From contig WIAH01000006.1 of assembly GCA_014055525.1 (NCBI GenBank), forward strand, positions 1-38,103: a DNA stretch of 38,103 nucleotides, written 5' to 3'. The position numbers and the translations under genes were made by a program. Numbering within the stretch: position 1 is the first letter of the stretch; the number at the start of each line of letters is the position of its first letter. Under the pieces are notes generated by a model. The model searched no databases. It was not told the DNA's origin and was given only the letters and a program-made list of their open reading frames with translations. Shown one piece after another: positions 1 to 6,888 of this stretch. This stretch comes from Nitrospira sp. CR1.3 (GTDB lineage: Bacteria > Nitrospirota > Nitrospiria > Nitrospirales > Nitrospiraceae).

Positions 1-2
1 CC

Positions 3-320
3 CCGCAGATGGACGCCAATCCCTTTGCCATCGGCAAGGGCCGTGGCAAGTTCGCCGGTTATACGGACATTGTCACCGCGATGATTCAGGCGCAGTATCA
101 CCAGCCGCCCGATCTGCCGGACGATCTCGAGTATGCGGTCCTCTGTGAGCTGGTGCTCGATCAGGAAGGTCGGGTGCTCCAATATCGACTACTCACGTCG
201 TCGGGGAGCCTTCTCTTCGATCAATCGGCCATGGATGCGCTGGCCAAAGTGACGCAGGTTCGACCGCCGCCGGAAGGCATGGACCACACCGTCGTTGTGA
301 AATTTTTCCCTCCGGCTTAA
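3..320 (+). CDS. TonB-family C-terminal domain protein, 5'-truncated by window edge
   Basis: Only the C-terminal ~105 residues are visible; the frame is open from base 3, so the methionine codon at 9 is probably internal. The text has the TonB/TolA C-terminal pattern: a helix (YTDIVTAMIQAQYHQPPDLP), a strand with hydrophobic alternation (CELVLDQEGRVLQYRLLTSSG), then a FDQSAMDAL helix and a final VVVKFFPPA strand. In the family this domain sits in the periplasm and contacts outer-membrane transporters or Tol-Pal partners, coupling inner-membrane energy to the outer membrane. The partner cannot be told from this fragment. Its last 88 bases reappear, diverged, at 2197-2284, so the locus has been rearranged downstream of it. 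Confidence 0.75.
   Translation, partial: PQMDANPFAIGKGRGKFAGYTDIVTAMIQAQYHQPPDLPDDLEYAVLCELVLDQEGRVLQYRLLTSSGSLLFDQSAMDALAKVTQVRPPPEGMDHTVVVKFFPPA
233..320 (+). repeat. Direct repeat copy 1: 3' end of the TonB-family gene
   Basis: The last 88 bases of the TonB-like gene match 2197-2284 with about ten substitutions and no gaps, ending at the same TAA. Nine of the ten differences are synonymous in the TonB frame; the exception is a Leu-to-Pro change near the start. The two copies bracket an AT-richer segment carrying two genes. Confidence 0.9.
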
Positions 321-488
321 GCGAACAAACAAACCGCAGGTCAGGGGGGGTGCATATGTCTGGTTATGTCACCTAGCTGTAGATTTTGGTACGCTATTAC
401 CCAATCATCGGGCTATATTAAACAAGGTCTTTCTTCACCGTGGGAAGTTATGACTTCGTCACTTGCCAAATCGCAGGGAATTTAGATC

Positions 489-932
489 ATGGGAAGAGTA
501 CAACAATTGCTGACTCTTGTATCAGTACCAATCATAGTATTTCATTGCCTCGGTCTACCAATCCTATCGGCAGCCTTAGAGAGCCCTTCCATACACAGCT
601 TGCTTTCCTTCCCGATGTCTTATCATCTTCACACTATCGGACTTCAAGGAAGAGTTACCGAGGTTAAGGAAGGGCCGGTCACAATTCTCCCCATGGACGG
701 ATGGACCTGTGTATGGTCTGGTCAAGGCTCTCTACTTCTAGATGATGGGACCGCCTCTATCCGAATCGAAGTGCCAGGTACTTGCGCCCCAAAAGAAGGT
801 TCTCTCCCGTCAGAAGGTGATCACGTTGAGATCGACGCGTTTATCAACGCGGAGGGAGATGCTTTCCCAGTACGAGTCACTGCAGTGGCGAGCTCAATTA
901 AGATTCTACGAACTAGCGACAACCTACCCTAA
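489..932 (+). CDS. Small secreted hypothetical protein, possible OB-fold
   Basis: A 147-residue protein. Residues ~5-30 are hydrophobic (LLTLVSVPIIVFHCLGLPIL) and fit a signal peptide or membrane anchor. The rest resembles a small OB-fold beta-barrel: LQGRVTEVKEGP, then a GSLLLDDGTASIRIEVPG hairpin and GDHVEIDAFINAEGD, the strand/turn pattern of bacterial NirD/YdeI-like and nucleic-acid-binding OB domains. This fold call is from pattern only. Start chosen at ATG 489, with a weak GGGA about ten bases upstream; ATG 615 is an alternative that would remove the export signal. The gene is AT-richer than the CTERM and exopolysaccharide genes and lies between the two TonB 3'-end copies, suggesting it arrived with the inserted segment. 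A TATATT at 414-419 could be its -10. Confidence 0.55.
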   Translation: MGRVQQLLTLVSVPIIVFHCLGLPILSAALESPSIHSLLSFPMSYHLHTIGLQGRVTEVKEGPVTILPMDGWTCVWSGQGSLLLDDGTASIRIEVPGTCAPKEGSLPSEGDHVEIDAFINAEGDAFPVRVTAVASSIKILRTSDNLP

Positions 933-1052
933 AGGCTTGATTCTGCAAATAGACCTTCACTACACGAATCCCATCCTGTCTTTTCCCTCTGCCGCTTCTT
1001 ATCAAAAAGTGCTCAGAAACGATCAGAGATCAAGTCCTCACGTTCTAGGTGC

Positions 1053-1074
1053 CCCGTAAGTATTACCTTACGGG
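1053..1074 (+). terminator. Perfect 8-bp hairpin, possible terminator
   Basis: CCCGTAAG and CTTACGGG pair perfectly around a six-base loop. It lies 120 bases after the OB-fold-like gene. Only a short T-poor stretch (TGCTTCTC) follows, so intrinsic termination is uncertain. Confidence 0.4.
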
Positions 1075-1107
1075 TGCTTCTCTGAAATCGAAAAGATTAT
1101 TCGAGTT

Positions 1108-1161
1108 TTTACATTTTCTTAACGAGAGAAGTATGGCCATGTAACCCGACCCTCGTATAGA
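1108..1161 (+). promoter_or_regulatory. Pho-box-like array and -10 upstream of kelch gene (P1)
   Basis: Half-sites begin every 11 bases: TTTACA 1108, TTAACG 1119, AGTATG 1130 (degenerate) and GTAACC 1141. Nine bases after the last comes TATAGA (1156-1161), a good -10. There is no recognisable -35, as expected for an activator-dependent promoter. The spacing is the same as at 2486, 6937, 11378, 11596, 22749 and 35280. Confidence 0.55.
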
Positions 1162-1284
1162 CGCTGCAGCCATTCAATGGCTGTCTACCCACACAGATCG
1201 TGGAATGCATTAAAAAAGAGTCACCATCAAGGCGGAATATTCAAGGGAAACCATTCACCTGTCAAATACATGGAGCTGACATCT

Positions 1285-2295
1285 ATGCGACAAATACGAG
1301 TAGCTCTCCTTGTCGCTACGTTTCTTGCCCTTCCATCTCTTTCCTGGCCCAATAACAACTTTATTGCTGGTGGGGAGGGAGCGGTCTCGGGATTCTGGGA
1401 AATCCGCAGCAGCAGCGGCACGTTTGTCAGCAGTGGAACATTGTGGGCTTCTCGAAACGCCCACTGTGCAGTCCGTCTGGACAATGGAAACGTTTTTCTC
1501 GCAGGTGGTACTGCTTCAGGAGGTACATGGGAAATACGGAATTCAACCGGTGCACTTGTTAATAGCGGTACTTTGTGGGCAGGGCGCAACTTTGGACACA
1601 CCTGCACTGTCCTTAACACCGGGAATGTGATGATTGTTGGTGGTGAACCTCATTGGGGGGCCTGGGAAATCCGTAATCCTTCTGGCGGATTGGTGAGCAG
1701 CGGGCAGCTTTGGGCAAACCGGCTAGATCATACTGCAACACGCCTGACATCCGGAAAGATTTTCGTCGCTGGAGGAAGTTTTTCGACGGGATCTTGGGAA
1801 ATTCGTAACGACGATGGATCATTGTTTTCCACTAACACGAATGACACCCAATTGTGGGGTGGGCGCTATAAACACTGTGCTGTTCTGCTGTCTAATGGCA
1901 ACGTTTTTCTGGGAGGGGGTTTGGCAACGCAAGGATATTGGGAGATTCGGCGAAGCGATGGAAGTCTCTTAACATTTGGTCCGTTCTGGGGAACCCGAGA
2001 CACAAAATTCACTTGCAACAAGTTATCAAACAATAATGTCTTTGTCGCTGGAGGACAATACAGTCCCGATACTTGGGAAGTCAGAAGTCAGGACGGGGCT
2101 TTCATTTCCAACGGGAATCTTTATGCCAGCAGATTATGTAGTGCTCCCCTGAAATCAAGCCACCCGGGTTGCTTGTTGCGTGCGGTCATCTGTAACGGAT
2201 GCCCCGGCCAAAGTGACGCAGGTTCGACCGCCGCCGGAAGGCATGGACCATACGGTGGTCGTGAAATTCTTTCCCCCGGCCTAACAGGATGTTGA
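1285..2295 (+). CDS. Secreted kelch-like repeat protein, 3'-truncated by rearrangement
   Basis: Start at ATG 1285, preceded by GGAG at 1272-1275; the first ~20 residues (RVALLVATFLALPSLSW) are a signal peptide. Six ~45-residue repeats follow, each with NGNVFLAGG, then WEIR, then SG.LW..R. This is the kelch/galactose-oxidase-type blade pattern, normally closing into a six- or seven-bladed beta-propeller outside the cell. In the sixth or seventh unit the pattern stops abruptly after YASR (about base 2133). The frame then runs 60 bases through unrelated sequence, out of frame through the duplicated TonB end, and stops at 2293-2295 inside the palindromic element. The native C-terminus is therefore lost and the protein may not fold. 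Composition is AT-richer than the flanking operons. The promoter-like array at 1108-1161 lies upstream. Confidence 0.7.
   Translation: MRQIRVALLVATFLALPSLSWPNNNFIAGGEGAVSGFWEIRSSSGTFVSSGTLWASRNAHCAVRLDNGNVFLAGGTASGGTWEIRNSTGALVNSGTLWAGRNFGHTCTVLNTGNVMIVGGEPHWGAWEIRNPSGGLVSSGQLWANRLDHTATRLTSGKIFVAGGSFSTGSWEIRNDDGSLFSTNTNDTQLWGGRYKHCAVLLSNGNVFLGGGLATQGYWEIRRSDGSLLTFGPFWGTRDTKFTCNKLSNNNVFVAGGQYSPDTWEVRSQDGAFISNGNLYASRLCSAPLKSSHPGCLLRAVICNGCPGQSDAGSTAAGRHGPYGGREILSPGLTGC
2197..2284 (+). pseudogene. Remnant of a TonB-family gene (3' end only), direct repeat copy 2
   Basis: Aligned to 233-320 without gaps, including the TAA stop. The remnant has no start codon or upstream domain, and the kelch frame runs through it in a different phase. 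The nearly all-synonymous divergence shows that both copies evolved as functional coding sequence before this one lost its 5' part, so it descends from a paralogue or a homologous recombination event rather than a fresh duplication. Confidence 0.85.
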
Positions 2296-2406
2296 AAAAG
2301 CCCGCCAGCTGCGTTCTCGCATCACTCAGACCCTCGACGTACCGAACAGAGTACGACTCGGGTCTTCGCTCGCTGCGGCCTTGCTAGCGGACTTTTTGAA
2401 CATCCT
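2286..2406. repeat. 121-bp imperfect palindrome, probable REP/MITE-like element
   Basis: The ends are a 24-base inverted repeat starting AGGATGTTGAAAAAG and ending CTTTTTGAACATCCT with about three mismatches. Inside, further complementary arms (GACCCTCGACGTAC against GTACGACTCGGGTC) extend it toward a central loop near CGAACAGA. It begins one base after the stop codon of the TonB remnant. No coding capacity is seen. I believe similar elements recur in Nitrospira genomes, but that is recollection only. Confidence 0.7.
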
Positions 2407-2793
2407 TCCGGGACAGCTATCCATATGCTCTTCGTGATTTCACTTCAGCCTTCAGCCTTCAGTCTCAACCTCAGCCTCGCCGGACGTGACGGTTTCTTAA
2501 CAAACTTGTCACGAACAGTTTACGGCCAAGAGAAGCCCGCCTGACGTTCCCGTAACCTCGTTTCAGTACAACCACACCCGACAGACTGACGCGTGGAGAA
2601 TCGCAAGGCTACCGCCGCTCAGGATTAACGTGGCTTCAATTCTCTGCTGACGTGGCCGTAACGCATCTGGGGGATACAGGGCTGGACGCGCCGAAGCGCT
2701 CCTGCCCGATCGAACGGTGGAAGGAGGTGGGAGTGGACGGTTCGGGAACATCGGCAAACTTGACGTCGTCGTGATTGGGGAACGGACAACATC
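2407..2793. other. 387-base intergenic region with promoter and long leader
   Basis: A short direct repeat (CAGCCTTCAGCCTTCAG, near 2445-2462) is followed by the period-11 array at 2486-2572, then about 220 bases of apparent untranslated leader before the microprotein start at 2794. No gene is supported in the leader on either strand, and no riboswitch was recognised. Confidence 0.55.
2486..2572 (+). promoter_or_regulatory. Pho-box-like seven-step array and -10 for the CTERM operon (P2)
   Basis: Half-sites at exact 11-base steps: GTGACG 2486, TTAACA 2497, GTCACG 2508, TTTACG 2519, GAGAAG 2530 (degenerate), CTGACG 2541 and GTAACC 2552. After nine bases comes TACAAC (2567-2572), a plausible -10. 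Six of seven steps fit K/C-T-N-A-C-R. This is the longest array in the window and precedes the microprotein, CTERM and PstS-like genes. Confidence 0.65.
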
Positions 2794-2910
2794 GTGAAAG
2801 TCCTGAAGCAGGTGCGAGAGACAGTCGGTTGGTTCACTGTTGCGGTCCTGTTTGTGATGGCGCTTCCCATCATCAGTCTCATGGCCGCCAAAATAGAGGA
2901 GGAGTGGTAA
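2794..2910 (+). CDS. 38-residue single-pass membrane microprotein
   Basis: A GTG-started frame of 38 codons: a basic N-terminus (KVLKQVRE), a hydrophobic segment at residues ~13-31 (WFTVAVLFVMALPIISLMA), and a charged tail AKIEEEW. Its TAA at 2908-2910 overlaps the ATG of the next gene by one base (TAATG), and its three final Glu codons form the GAGGAGGAG ribosome-binding site of that gene. This arrangement indicates translational coupling. It carries no sorting motif of its own. The function is unknown; a role at the membrane alongside the CTERM precursor is only an inference from position. The start is uncertain, since only GGGGA lies upstream. Confidence 0.55.
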   Translation: MKVLKQVRETVGWFTVAVLFVMALPIISLMAAKIEEEW

Positions 2911-3638
2911 TGAACAATGTATGTGAACGAGTCAAGCGGACCGCCGGCGCAGCAGCGCTGGCGGTCGCGACCGTCGTCGGAGGCGTCGCCGGTCAGGCGC
3001 AGGCCTTCTCCTTCACGGAAGGAGATGTCGTCGTTGCGCTCTGGGGCAACAACACGGAGGCCCTCTACAACCTGGGCGCGGCGAGCGCGGTGTTTGCGGC
3101 CGGTCCGGACCAGACGCTGGATGTCAGCGCCGGACTGACGGCCGCGTCTTCAGGGGGGAATCCGGTCCGAATCTCCGTCTTCTCAGGAAATAACTTCACG
3201 GGTCAGATCCTCGGGGGAACTCCGACAGCGCTCAGCGGCGTGAACCGCGACAATGTCTCACCCTTTCTACAGTTGGGTACGCTCGGGGTGTGGGGGCCCG
3301 GGTCGAATTTTAGCGGTAACACTATTGCGAAAGCCGATCCCAATTCCTTCTCGTCTAGAGTGGCGGTCGATCAGCCTTCCATCGACGGCACCTGGCCTGT
3401 GGATATGTTCGGAGGCGTCGGCACGGTACTGAATGTGCTGTCCGCCATCGACGGCGAGCCCGGCCTCACGCAGGTCGGCCGTGTGTTGCTGGCCGCTGGT
3501 TCCGGGCTGTTGCAATTCGGCAATCCCGGTCCTGGCGGCGCGCCGATTCCGGTGCCGGCTGCTGCGATCCTCTTCGGGTCCGGCTTGATCGGTCTCGCTG
3601 GCGTTGCCCGACGGTCGATGTTGGGGACGGCAGCCTAG
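2910..3638 (+). CDS. CTERM surface protein 1 (VPVPAA sorting signal)
   Basis: The start is ATG 2910, behind the strong GAGGAGGAG; longer upstream frames are rejected because they lack an export signal. Residues 1-33 form a signal peptide ending near GQAQA. The ~175-residue body (EGDVVVALWGNNTEALYNLG...) is Gly/Ser/Asn-rich beta-type with no domain I can name. The C-terminus has the complete tripartite exosortase signal: IPVPAA, a hydrophobic stretch AILFGSGLIGLAGVA, then an RRS basic cluster. The family is exported, cut near the motif by an exosortase and delivered to the surface or matrix; the exosortase at 23659-25287 is the likely processing enzyme. It is the first full-size gene after the array at 2486-2572. 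A weak inverted repeat (GATCCGA 3640 / TCGGATC 3671) follows. Confidence 0.85.
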   Translation: MNNVCERVKRTAGAAALAVATVVGGVAGQAQAFSFTEGDVVVALWGNNTEALYNLGAASAVFAAGPDQTLDVSAGLTAASSGGNPVRISVFSGNNFTGQILGGTPTALSGVNRDNVSPFLQLGTLGVWGPGSNFSGNTIAKADPNSFSSRVAVDQPSIDGTWPVDMFGGVGTVLNVLSAIDGEPGLTQVGRVLLAAGSGLLQFGNPGPGGAPIPVPAAAILFGSGLIGLAGVARRSMLGTAA

Positions 3639-3745
3639 AGATCCGATTCGAAAGAGTCAATCGACAAACGTCGGATCGACCTGTACCGCTGGTCAGATCA
3701 GTGAGCGACTAACATATTTTTATGAAATTGAAATGGAGGAATGAC

Positions 3746-5119
3746 ATGCAACGTTCAACGAAACTCACGATGCTGTCGGTGGCGGGACTCTTGGCCGCCG
3801 CAGCTCTGGCGGACAGCGCCAACGCCCAGATCGTGATCAACGGAGGTGGGTCATCGGCGGGACGTCAATTCGCCGGCGGCATCCCGGTCGCCATGTGTCT
3901 CGACCAGACAGCGGGAGCGCCGAGGCCAATTCACCTTCGCAACAGCACCTCGGACTCCGGGAGCGACCGCCACACATGGATCTGCAATATCACCTATACG
4001 TCGGTGGCGAATCCAGCCATCACATTCACCAACCAGCCGGTGATCATGCGCTATTCCGCCTCTGAGTCCGGCGACGGCTTCGTCAAATTGACCGGCCAGT
4101 ACGGGACAGCCCAGACGATGCCCTACATCATCGATACCAGCACCTGCGGTGCCTCCACGCCTGTGACGATTGCCCGGCCCTCCTTCCCTGGTGATCCCTC
4201 CTTCGAATTCGACGAGTATAGCAGCTGCTCCCAGCAGACGCTGCAGAACGTGAATTTCGGCGCAAGCGATGTGCGCGCCTCCGCCTTTGGCCAGACCGGC
4301 CCAGTCGGCGTTTCCTTCCCGCCGGCGGGACAGCCTCCGGTGGAAGAGGGTCCGACCCTCACCAGCGAGGCCGTCGCGGCCCTGCCCTTCTCTATCTTCA
4401 TCGGCAATGGGGTGTACGACCGGACCGGTCCGGGAGGGACTCCAGGCAACCAAGTCACCAACTTGACCCGTGAACAGGTCGAGTCGATCTTCAGCCGGGG
4501 TGTCCGCAGATGGGATGGCCTAGGACTGGGGGCCTTGGCGGTGCTCGGCAATCCGGGGGGCGGCTTCAATGCCAATCAGGATATTTTCCTTTGCATGCGC
4601 GAAGCGGGATCGGGTTCCAAGGCCGCCTTCGATCAAACCATGATGGTGCTGCAGAATGAGGTGATTGCGGTCGACATCAACGGGGGCGTCACCGATTACA
4701 GCCCGACGTCGTCCGGGGTGCGCACCTGCATTCAGAACAATCCTCTCCGCACGATCGGCTATCTCAACTCGGAGACAGTCGTCACCGACGCCCACCCAGT
4801 GTCTCTCAATGGATTCCTGGCGTTCGACCCAGCAGGGTCGAGCCAGTTTGCGAAGAAACGTCAGACCGCTTGCATGAACTACGTCTTCTGGGTTGACTGG
4901 AGAGTGACTCGTCGGGTGGCTCAGGACGGCACGCCGGAAAACAACCTGATCCAGGCTTGGGCGGATGCGGGACGGGCCACAACCAACACCGTTCCGTCAG
5001 GAACCCATTGGGTCAGCCAGAACGAAATGAACGTGCAGAAAGCAGTGGACAAGGGTCCGATGACCTGGAAGACATCCGGTGGTTCCGTGCCGGCCAATCC
5101 TGAGTGCACCACTCCGTAG
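3746..5119 (+). CDS. Secreted PstS/DING-like substrate-binding protein
   Basis: A 457-residue protein. ATG 3746 is chosen over ATG 3722 because GGAGGA lies five bases upstream. A signal peptide (MLSVAGLLAAAALADSANA) precedes a mature start QIVINGGGSSAG, reminiscent of DING/PstS proteins. PstS-type features recur later: LTREQVESIFSRGVRRWDG (residues ~240-260), REAGSGSKAAF (analogous to the SGT phosphate-binding loop) and RTIGYLNSE. Known relatives bind phosphate for the Pst ABC transporter or are secreted scavengers. No Pst permease genes are adjacent and there is no sorting signal, so a secreted or periplasmic scavenger is more likely than a transporter subunit. Extra Cys-rich segments (around WICNITY and STCGAS) and length beyond typical PstS (~340) are unusual. 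Phosphate specificity is inferred from family only. Confidence 0.7.
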   Translation: MQRSTKLTMLSVAGLLAAAALADSANAQIVINGGGSSAGRQFAGGIPVAMCLDQTAGAPRPIHLRNSTSDSGSDRHTWICNITYTSVANPAITFTNQPVIMRYSASESGDGFVKLTGQYGTAQTMPYIIDTSTCGASTPVTIARPSFPGDPSFEFDEYSSCSQQTLQNVNFGASDVRASAFGQTGPVGVSFPPAGQPPVEEGPTLTSEAVAALPFSIFIGNGVYDRTGPGGTPGNQVTNLTREQVESIFSRGVRRWDGLGLGALAVLGNPGGGFNANQDIFLCMREAGSGSKAAFDQTMMVLQNEVIAVDINGGVTDYSPTSSGVRTCIQNNPLRTIGYLNSETVVTDAHPVSLNGFLAFDPAGSSQFAKKRQTACMNYVFWVDWRVTRRVAQDGTPENNLIQAWADAGRATTNTVPSGTHWVSQNEMNVQKAVDKGPMTWKTSGGSVPANPECTTP

Positions 5120-5141
5120 AAGTTGAGTAACCAGACTCAAG

Positions 5142-5167
5142 GCAGGGGCCGGATAACCGGCCCCTGC
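5142..5167 (+). terminator. Perfect 11-bp GC-rich hairpin after the PstS-like gene
   Basis: GCAGGGGCCGG pairs with CCGGCCCCTGC around an ATAA loop, 22 bases past the stop codon. There is no T-run, so it may be an mRNA-stabilising or partial-termination element between operon genes rather than a full intrinsic terminator. Confidence 0.5.
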
Positions 5168-5232
5168 TGCAGGCACTGCGGTCGGAGGCAGGACGAAACA
5201 GGCGGTAGCCTCCCCAGGGTAAGGAGAATCAG

Positions 5233-5967
5233 ATGAAGGCGATTCACCAAGCCATTCTGTGCGCGGTGATGGGAGCCGTGCTCTGCCAAGCGGACGCGAC
5301 ACAGGCCTTGACCGTCACCATTTATAATGACGACAACGATAATGCGACAGCCGGACTGACGCGCACCTTCGAGGCGGAGGGCCGAATCGGCAATCGGGCC
5401 ACGAACGGTACGCATGAGACCGACATCGGCCCGAGTACCTCGGCGCCGGCTGCGACCGGGCAGAAAATCTGGGCGAGCGGGACGGATTACGCCTTCTCGC
5501 TCACCTATAATCCGACGACGAGCCAAGCCAGCTTCAATGTGACAGGGGCGAGTCCGAATCCCCTCAATTATATGATTACCGATCCTCTCCTCAATGGATT
5601 CGCCACCGATACGCTGTTCCTGCGCCTGTTTGCGCAGGACTATTACAACGATTCGTTGCGGCTCGATCAGTTGCTCCTGGACGGCGCGGCGGTCGGGGCG
5701 CAAAGCTATTCGGTCGGGAACGGCAGCGGGAACGGCAGCCATTTGAACATCAAGCTGACCGGCTCGGAATTGCTCGATGGATTCACCCTCACAGGCCGGG
5801 CGAAGATGACCTTTACCTCCTCGGGCGGCTATCCTCAAAACTCGCAGTTGGCGTTTCAACTGAAAGGCATCGATCTCGTGGCCGTACCGCTTCCCGGCGC
5901 GGTCTGGCTCTTCGGCTCAGGTATGATGGGAATCCTCGCCTCGCGCGCGCGGCGCTTGGTGGCATAA
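5233..5967 (+). CDS. CTERM surface protein 2 (VPLPG sorting signal)
   Basis: A 244-residue protein. ATG 5233 follows AAGGAGAA at a suitable distance. The signal peptide covers residues 1-~26 (AILCAVMGAVLCQADATQA). The body (TVTIYNDDNDNATAGLTRTF..., AEGRIGN, FSLTYNPTTSQASFNV, LFLRLFAQD) is a predicted beta-sandwich, similar in style to the choice-of-anchor domains often paired with sorting tails; a specific family is not claimed with confidence. The tail VPLPGAVWLFGSGMMGILASRARR is a textbook motif-TM-Arg signal and is very close to the tail of the 6053 gene. It would be processed by the XrtD-type exosortase encoded downstream. It is separated from its neighbours by hairpins at 5142-5167 and 5982-6013. 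Confidence 0.85.
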   Translation: MKAIHQAILCAVMGAVLCQADATQALTVTIYNDDNDNATAGLTRTFEAEGRIGNRATNGTHETDIGPSTSAPAATGQKIWASGTDYAFSLTYNPTTSQASFNVTGASPNPLNYMITDPLLNGFATDTLFLRLFAQDYYNDSLRLDQLLLDGAAVGAQSYSVGNGSGNGSHLNIKLTGSELLDGFTLTGRAKMTFTSSGGYPQNSQLAFQLKGIDLVAVPLPGAVWLFGSGMMGILASRARRLVA

Positions 5968-5981
5968 CGAGAGCGGTTACC

Positions 5982-6013
5982 GCCGGGCGACCGCCTTTCG
6001 GCGGCCGCCCGGC
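5982..6013 (+). terminator. Strong 14-bp hairpin after CTERM protein 2
   Basis: GCCGGGCGACCGCC and GGCGGCCGCCCGGC pair with one mismatch around a TTTC loop. It lies 14 bases after the stop. No adjacent T-tract follows, so stabilisation or attenuation is as likely as termination. Confidence 0.5.
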
Positions 6014-6052
6014 AAGCAGTGCACTTCTCACCGTTTTCTAGGGACTGTAATC

Positions 6053-6742
6053 ATGGCAACAAGACAATCTCGTAAGAGAATGGGTGCGCGTATCGGGATC
6101 ATGCTCGGACTGGCCCTCGGCTCCGCGATGGTGGTTGCGCCTGCGCAGGCGACAACCGTCACCTACAACCTCGACTATATCTTCAGCCCTCCGACCGGCA
6201 CGGTCGTTCCGATGGGCACCGTCACCCTCACGGATCTCGGCACGCACGTGCAGTTCGACGTTGTGAATCAGGCCGGGACCGGGACCAAGCTGGATTCCTT
6301 GTACTTCAATTTCGCCCACGGATCGCTGAATCCCAATCAACTGCAGTTTTCCAACGTCAGCGCCGGCGCAGGAACCTATTCCACGCTTCTGGCTCCCACG
6401 ATCAGCTCGACGGTCGCGGGTTTGAAAGCCGACGGTGACGGGTATTTCGACGGGAAGTTCGAGTACGCCGGGCCGAATTTTCTTGGGCATGCCCAGACGC
6501 TGTCGTTTCGTTTGAGCGCGACCGGCCAGGATCTCGCCTTGGACGATTTCCATTTCTTCTCGCTCCCCGGAGGCGGTACCGGCAGCTACATCATGGCGTC
6601 TCATTTTCAGAACCTGCCGCCGGCGGGAGAGTCGGCCTGGGTCGGGACGGTCGCGGCAGTCCCGCTGCCCGGAGCGGCCCTGCTTTTTTTGTCCGGTCTC
6701 GCCGGAGTCATCAGGGCGCGAATCCGCCGGCCGGTCGTATAG
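6053..6742 (+). CDS. CTERM surface protein 3 (VPLPG sorting signal)
   Basis: A 229-residue protein starting at ATG 6053. The signal peptide is at residues ~10-34 (ARIGIMLGLALGSAMVVAPAQA). The mature part is a beta-rich, Gly/Thr/Ser-rich domain (TVTYNLDYIFSPPTGTVVPMG, LSFRLSATGQDLALDDFHFF) of the general CTERM-protein type with no catalytic motif seen. It ends AAVPLPGAALLFLSGLAGVIRARIRR, a full VPLPA-type sorting signal. It shares the signal almost residue for residue with the 5233 product, although the bodies differ, which points to a common processing enzyme. It is the last gene before a terminator-like structure and a new promoter. Confidence 0.85.
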   Translation: MATRQSRKRMGARIGIMLGLALGSAMVVAPAQATTVTYNLDYIFSPPTGTVVPMGTVTLTDLGTHVQFDVVNQAGTGTKLDSLYFNFAHGSLNPNQLQFSNVSAGAGTYSTLLAPTISSTVAGLKADGDGYFDGKFEYAGPNFLGHAQTLSFRLSATGQDLALDDFHFFSLPGGGTGSYIMASHFQNLPPAGESAWVGTVAAVPLPGAALLFLSGLAGVIRARIRRPVV

Positions 6743-6888
6743 CTCAAGCTCAAAACAGAGTAGCCTTCTTTCAGCCACCTCGAACGGAGTGGAGTCGGAT
6801 GCAGGCGTAAAGTGGGCCATATTACGAACGTGACGTAGTTCACAGTTCTCAGTCCGAAGTTTTGGACAGCAGGCGCGGAACTTATTGT

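Larger units (their letters stand above)
933..1284. other. 352-base intergenic region
   Basis: It contains the hairpin at 1053-1074 and the period-11 promoter-like array at 1108-1161, followed by a leader of roughly 115 bases to the kelch gene start. No convincing additional gene was seen. Confidence 0.6.

Noticed and set aside
355..419. Period-11 array upstream of the OB-fold-like gene
   Set aside because: GTCACC at 368 and TATATT at 414 are present, but intermediate steps do not fit the 11-base register, so only a possible -10 is noted.
887..1130. Integron-type attC site between the OB-fold and kelch genes
   Set aside because: The hairpin at 1053-1074 is present, but no GTTRRRY/RYYYAAC core-site pair brackets it, and no integrase is in the window.
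2775..2909. N-terminal extension of CTERM protein 1 upstream of 2910
   Set aside because: It would put 45 non-hydrophobic residues ahead of the signal peptide; the strong ribosome-binding site is at 2910 and the coupled microprotein occupies another frame.
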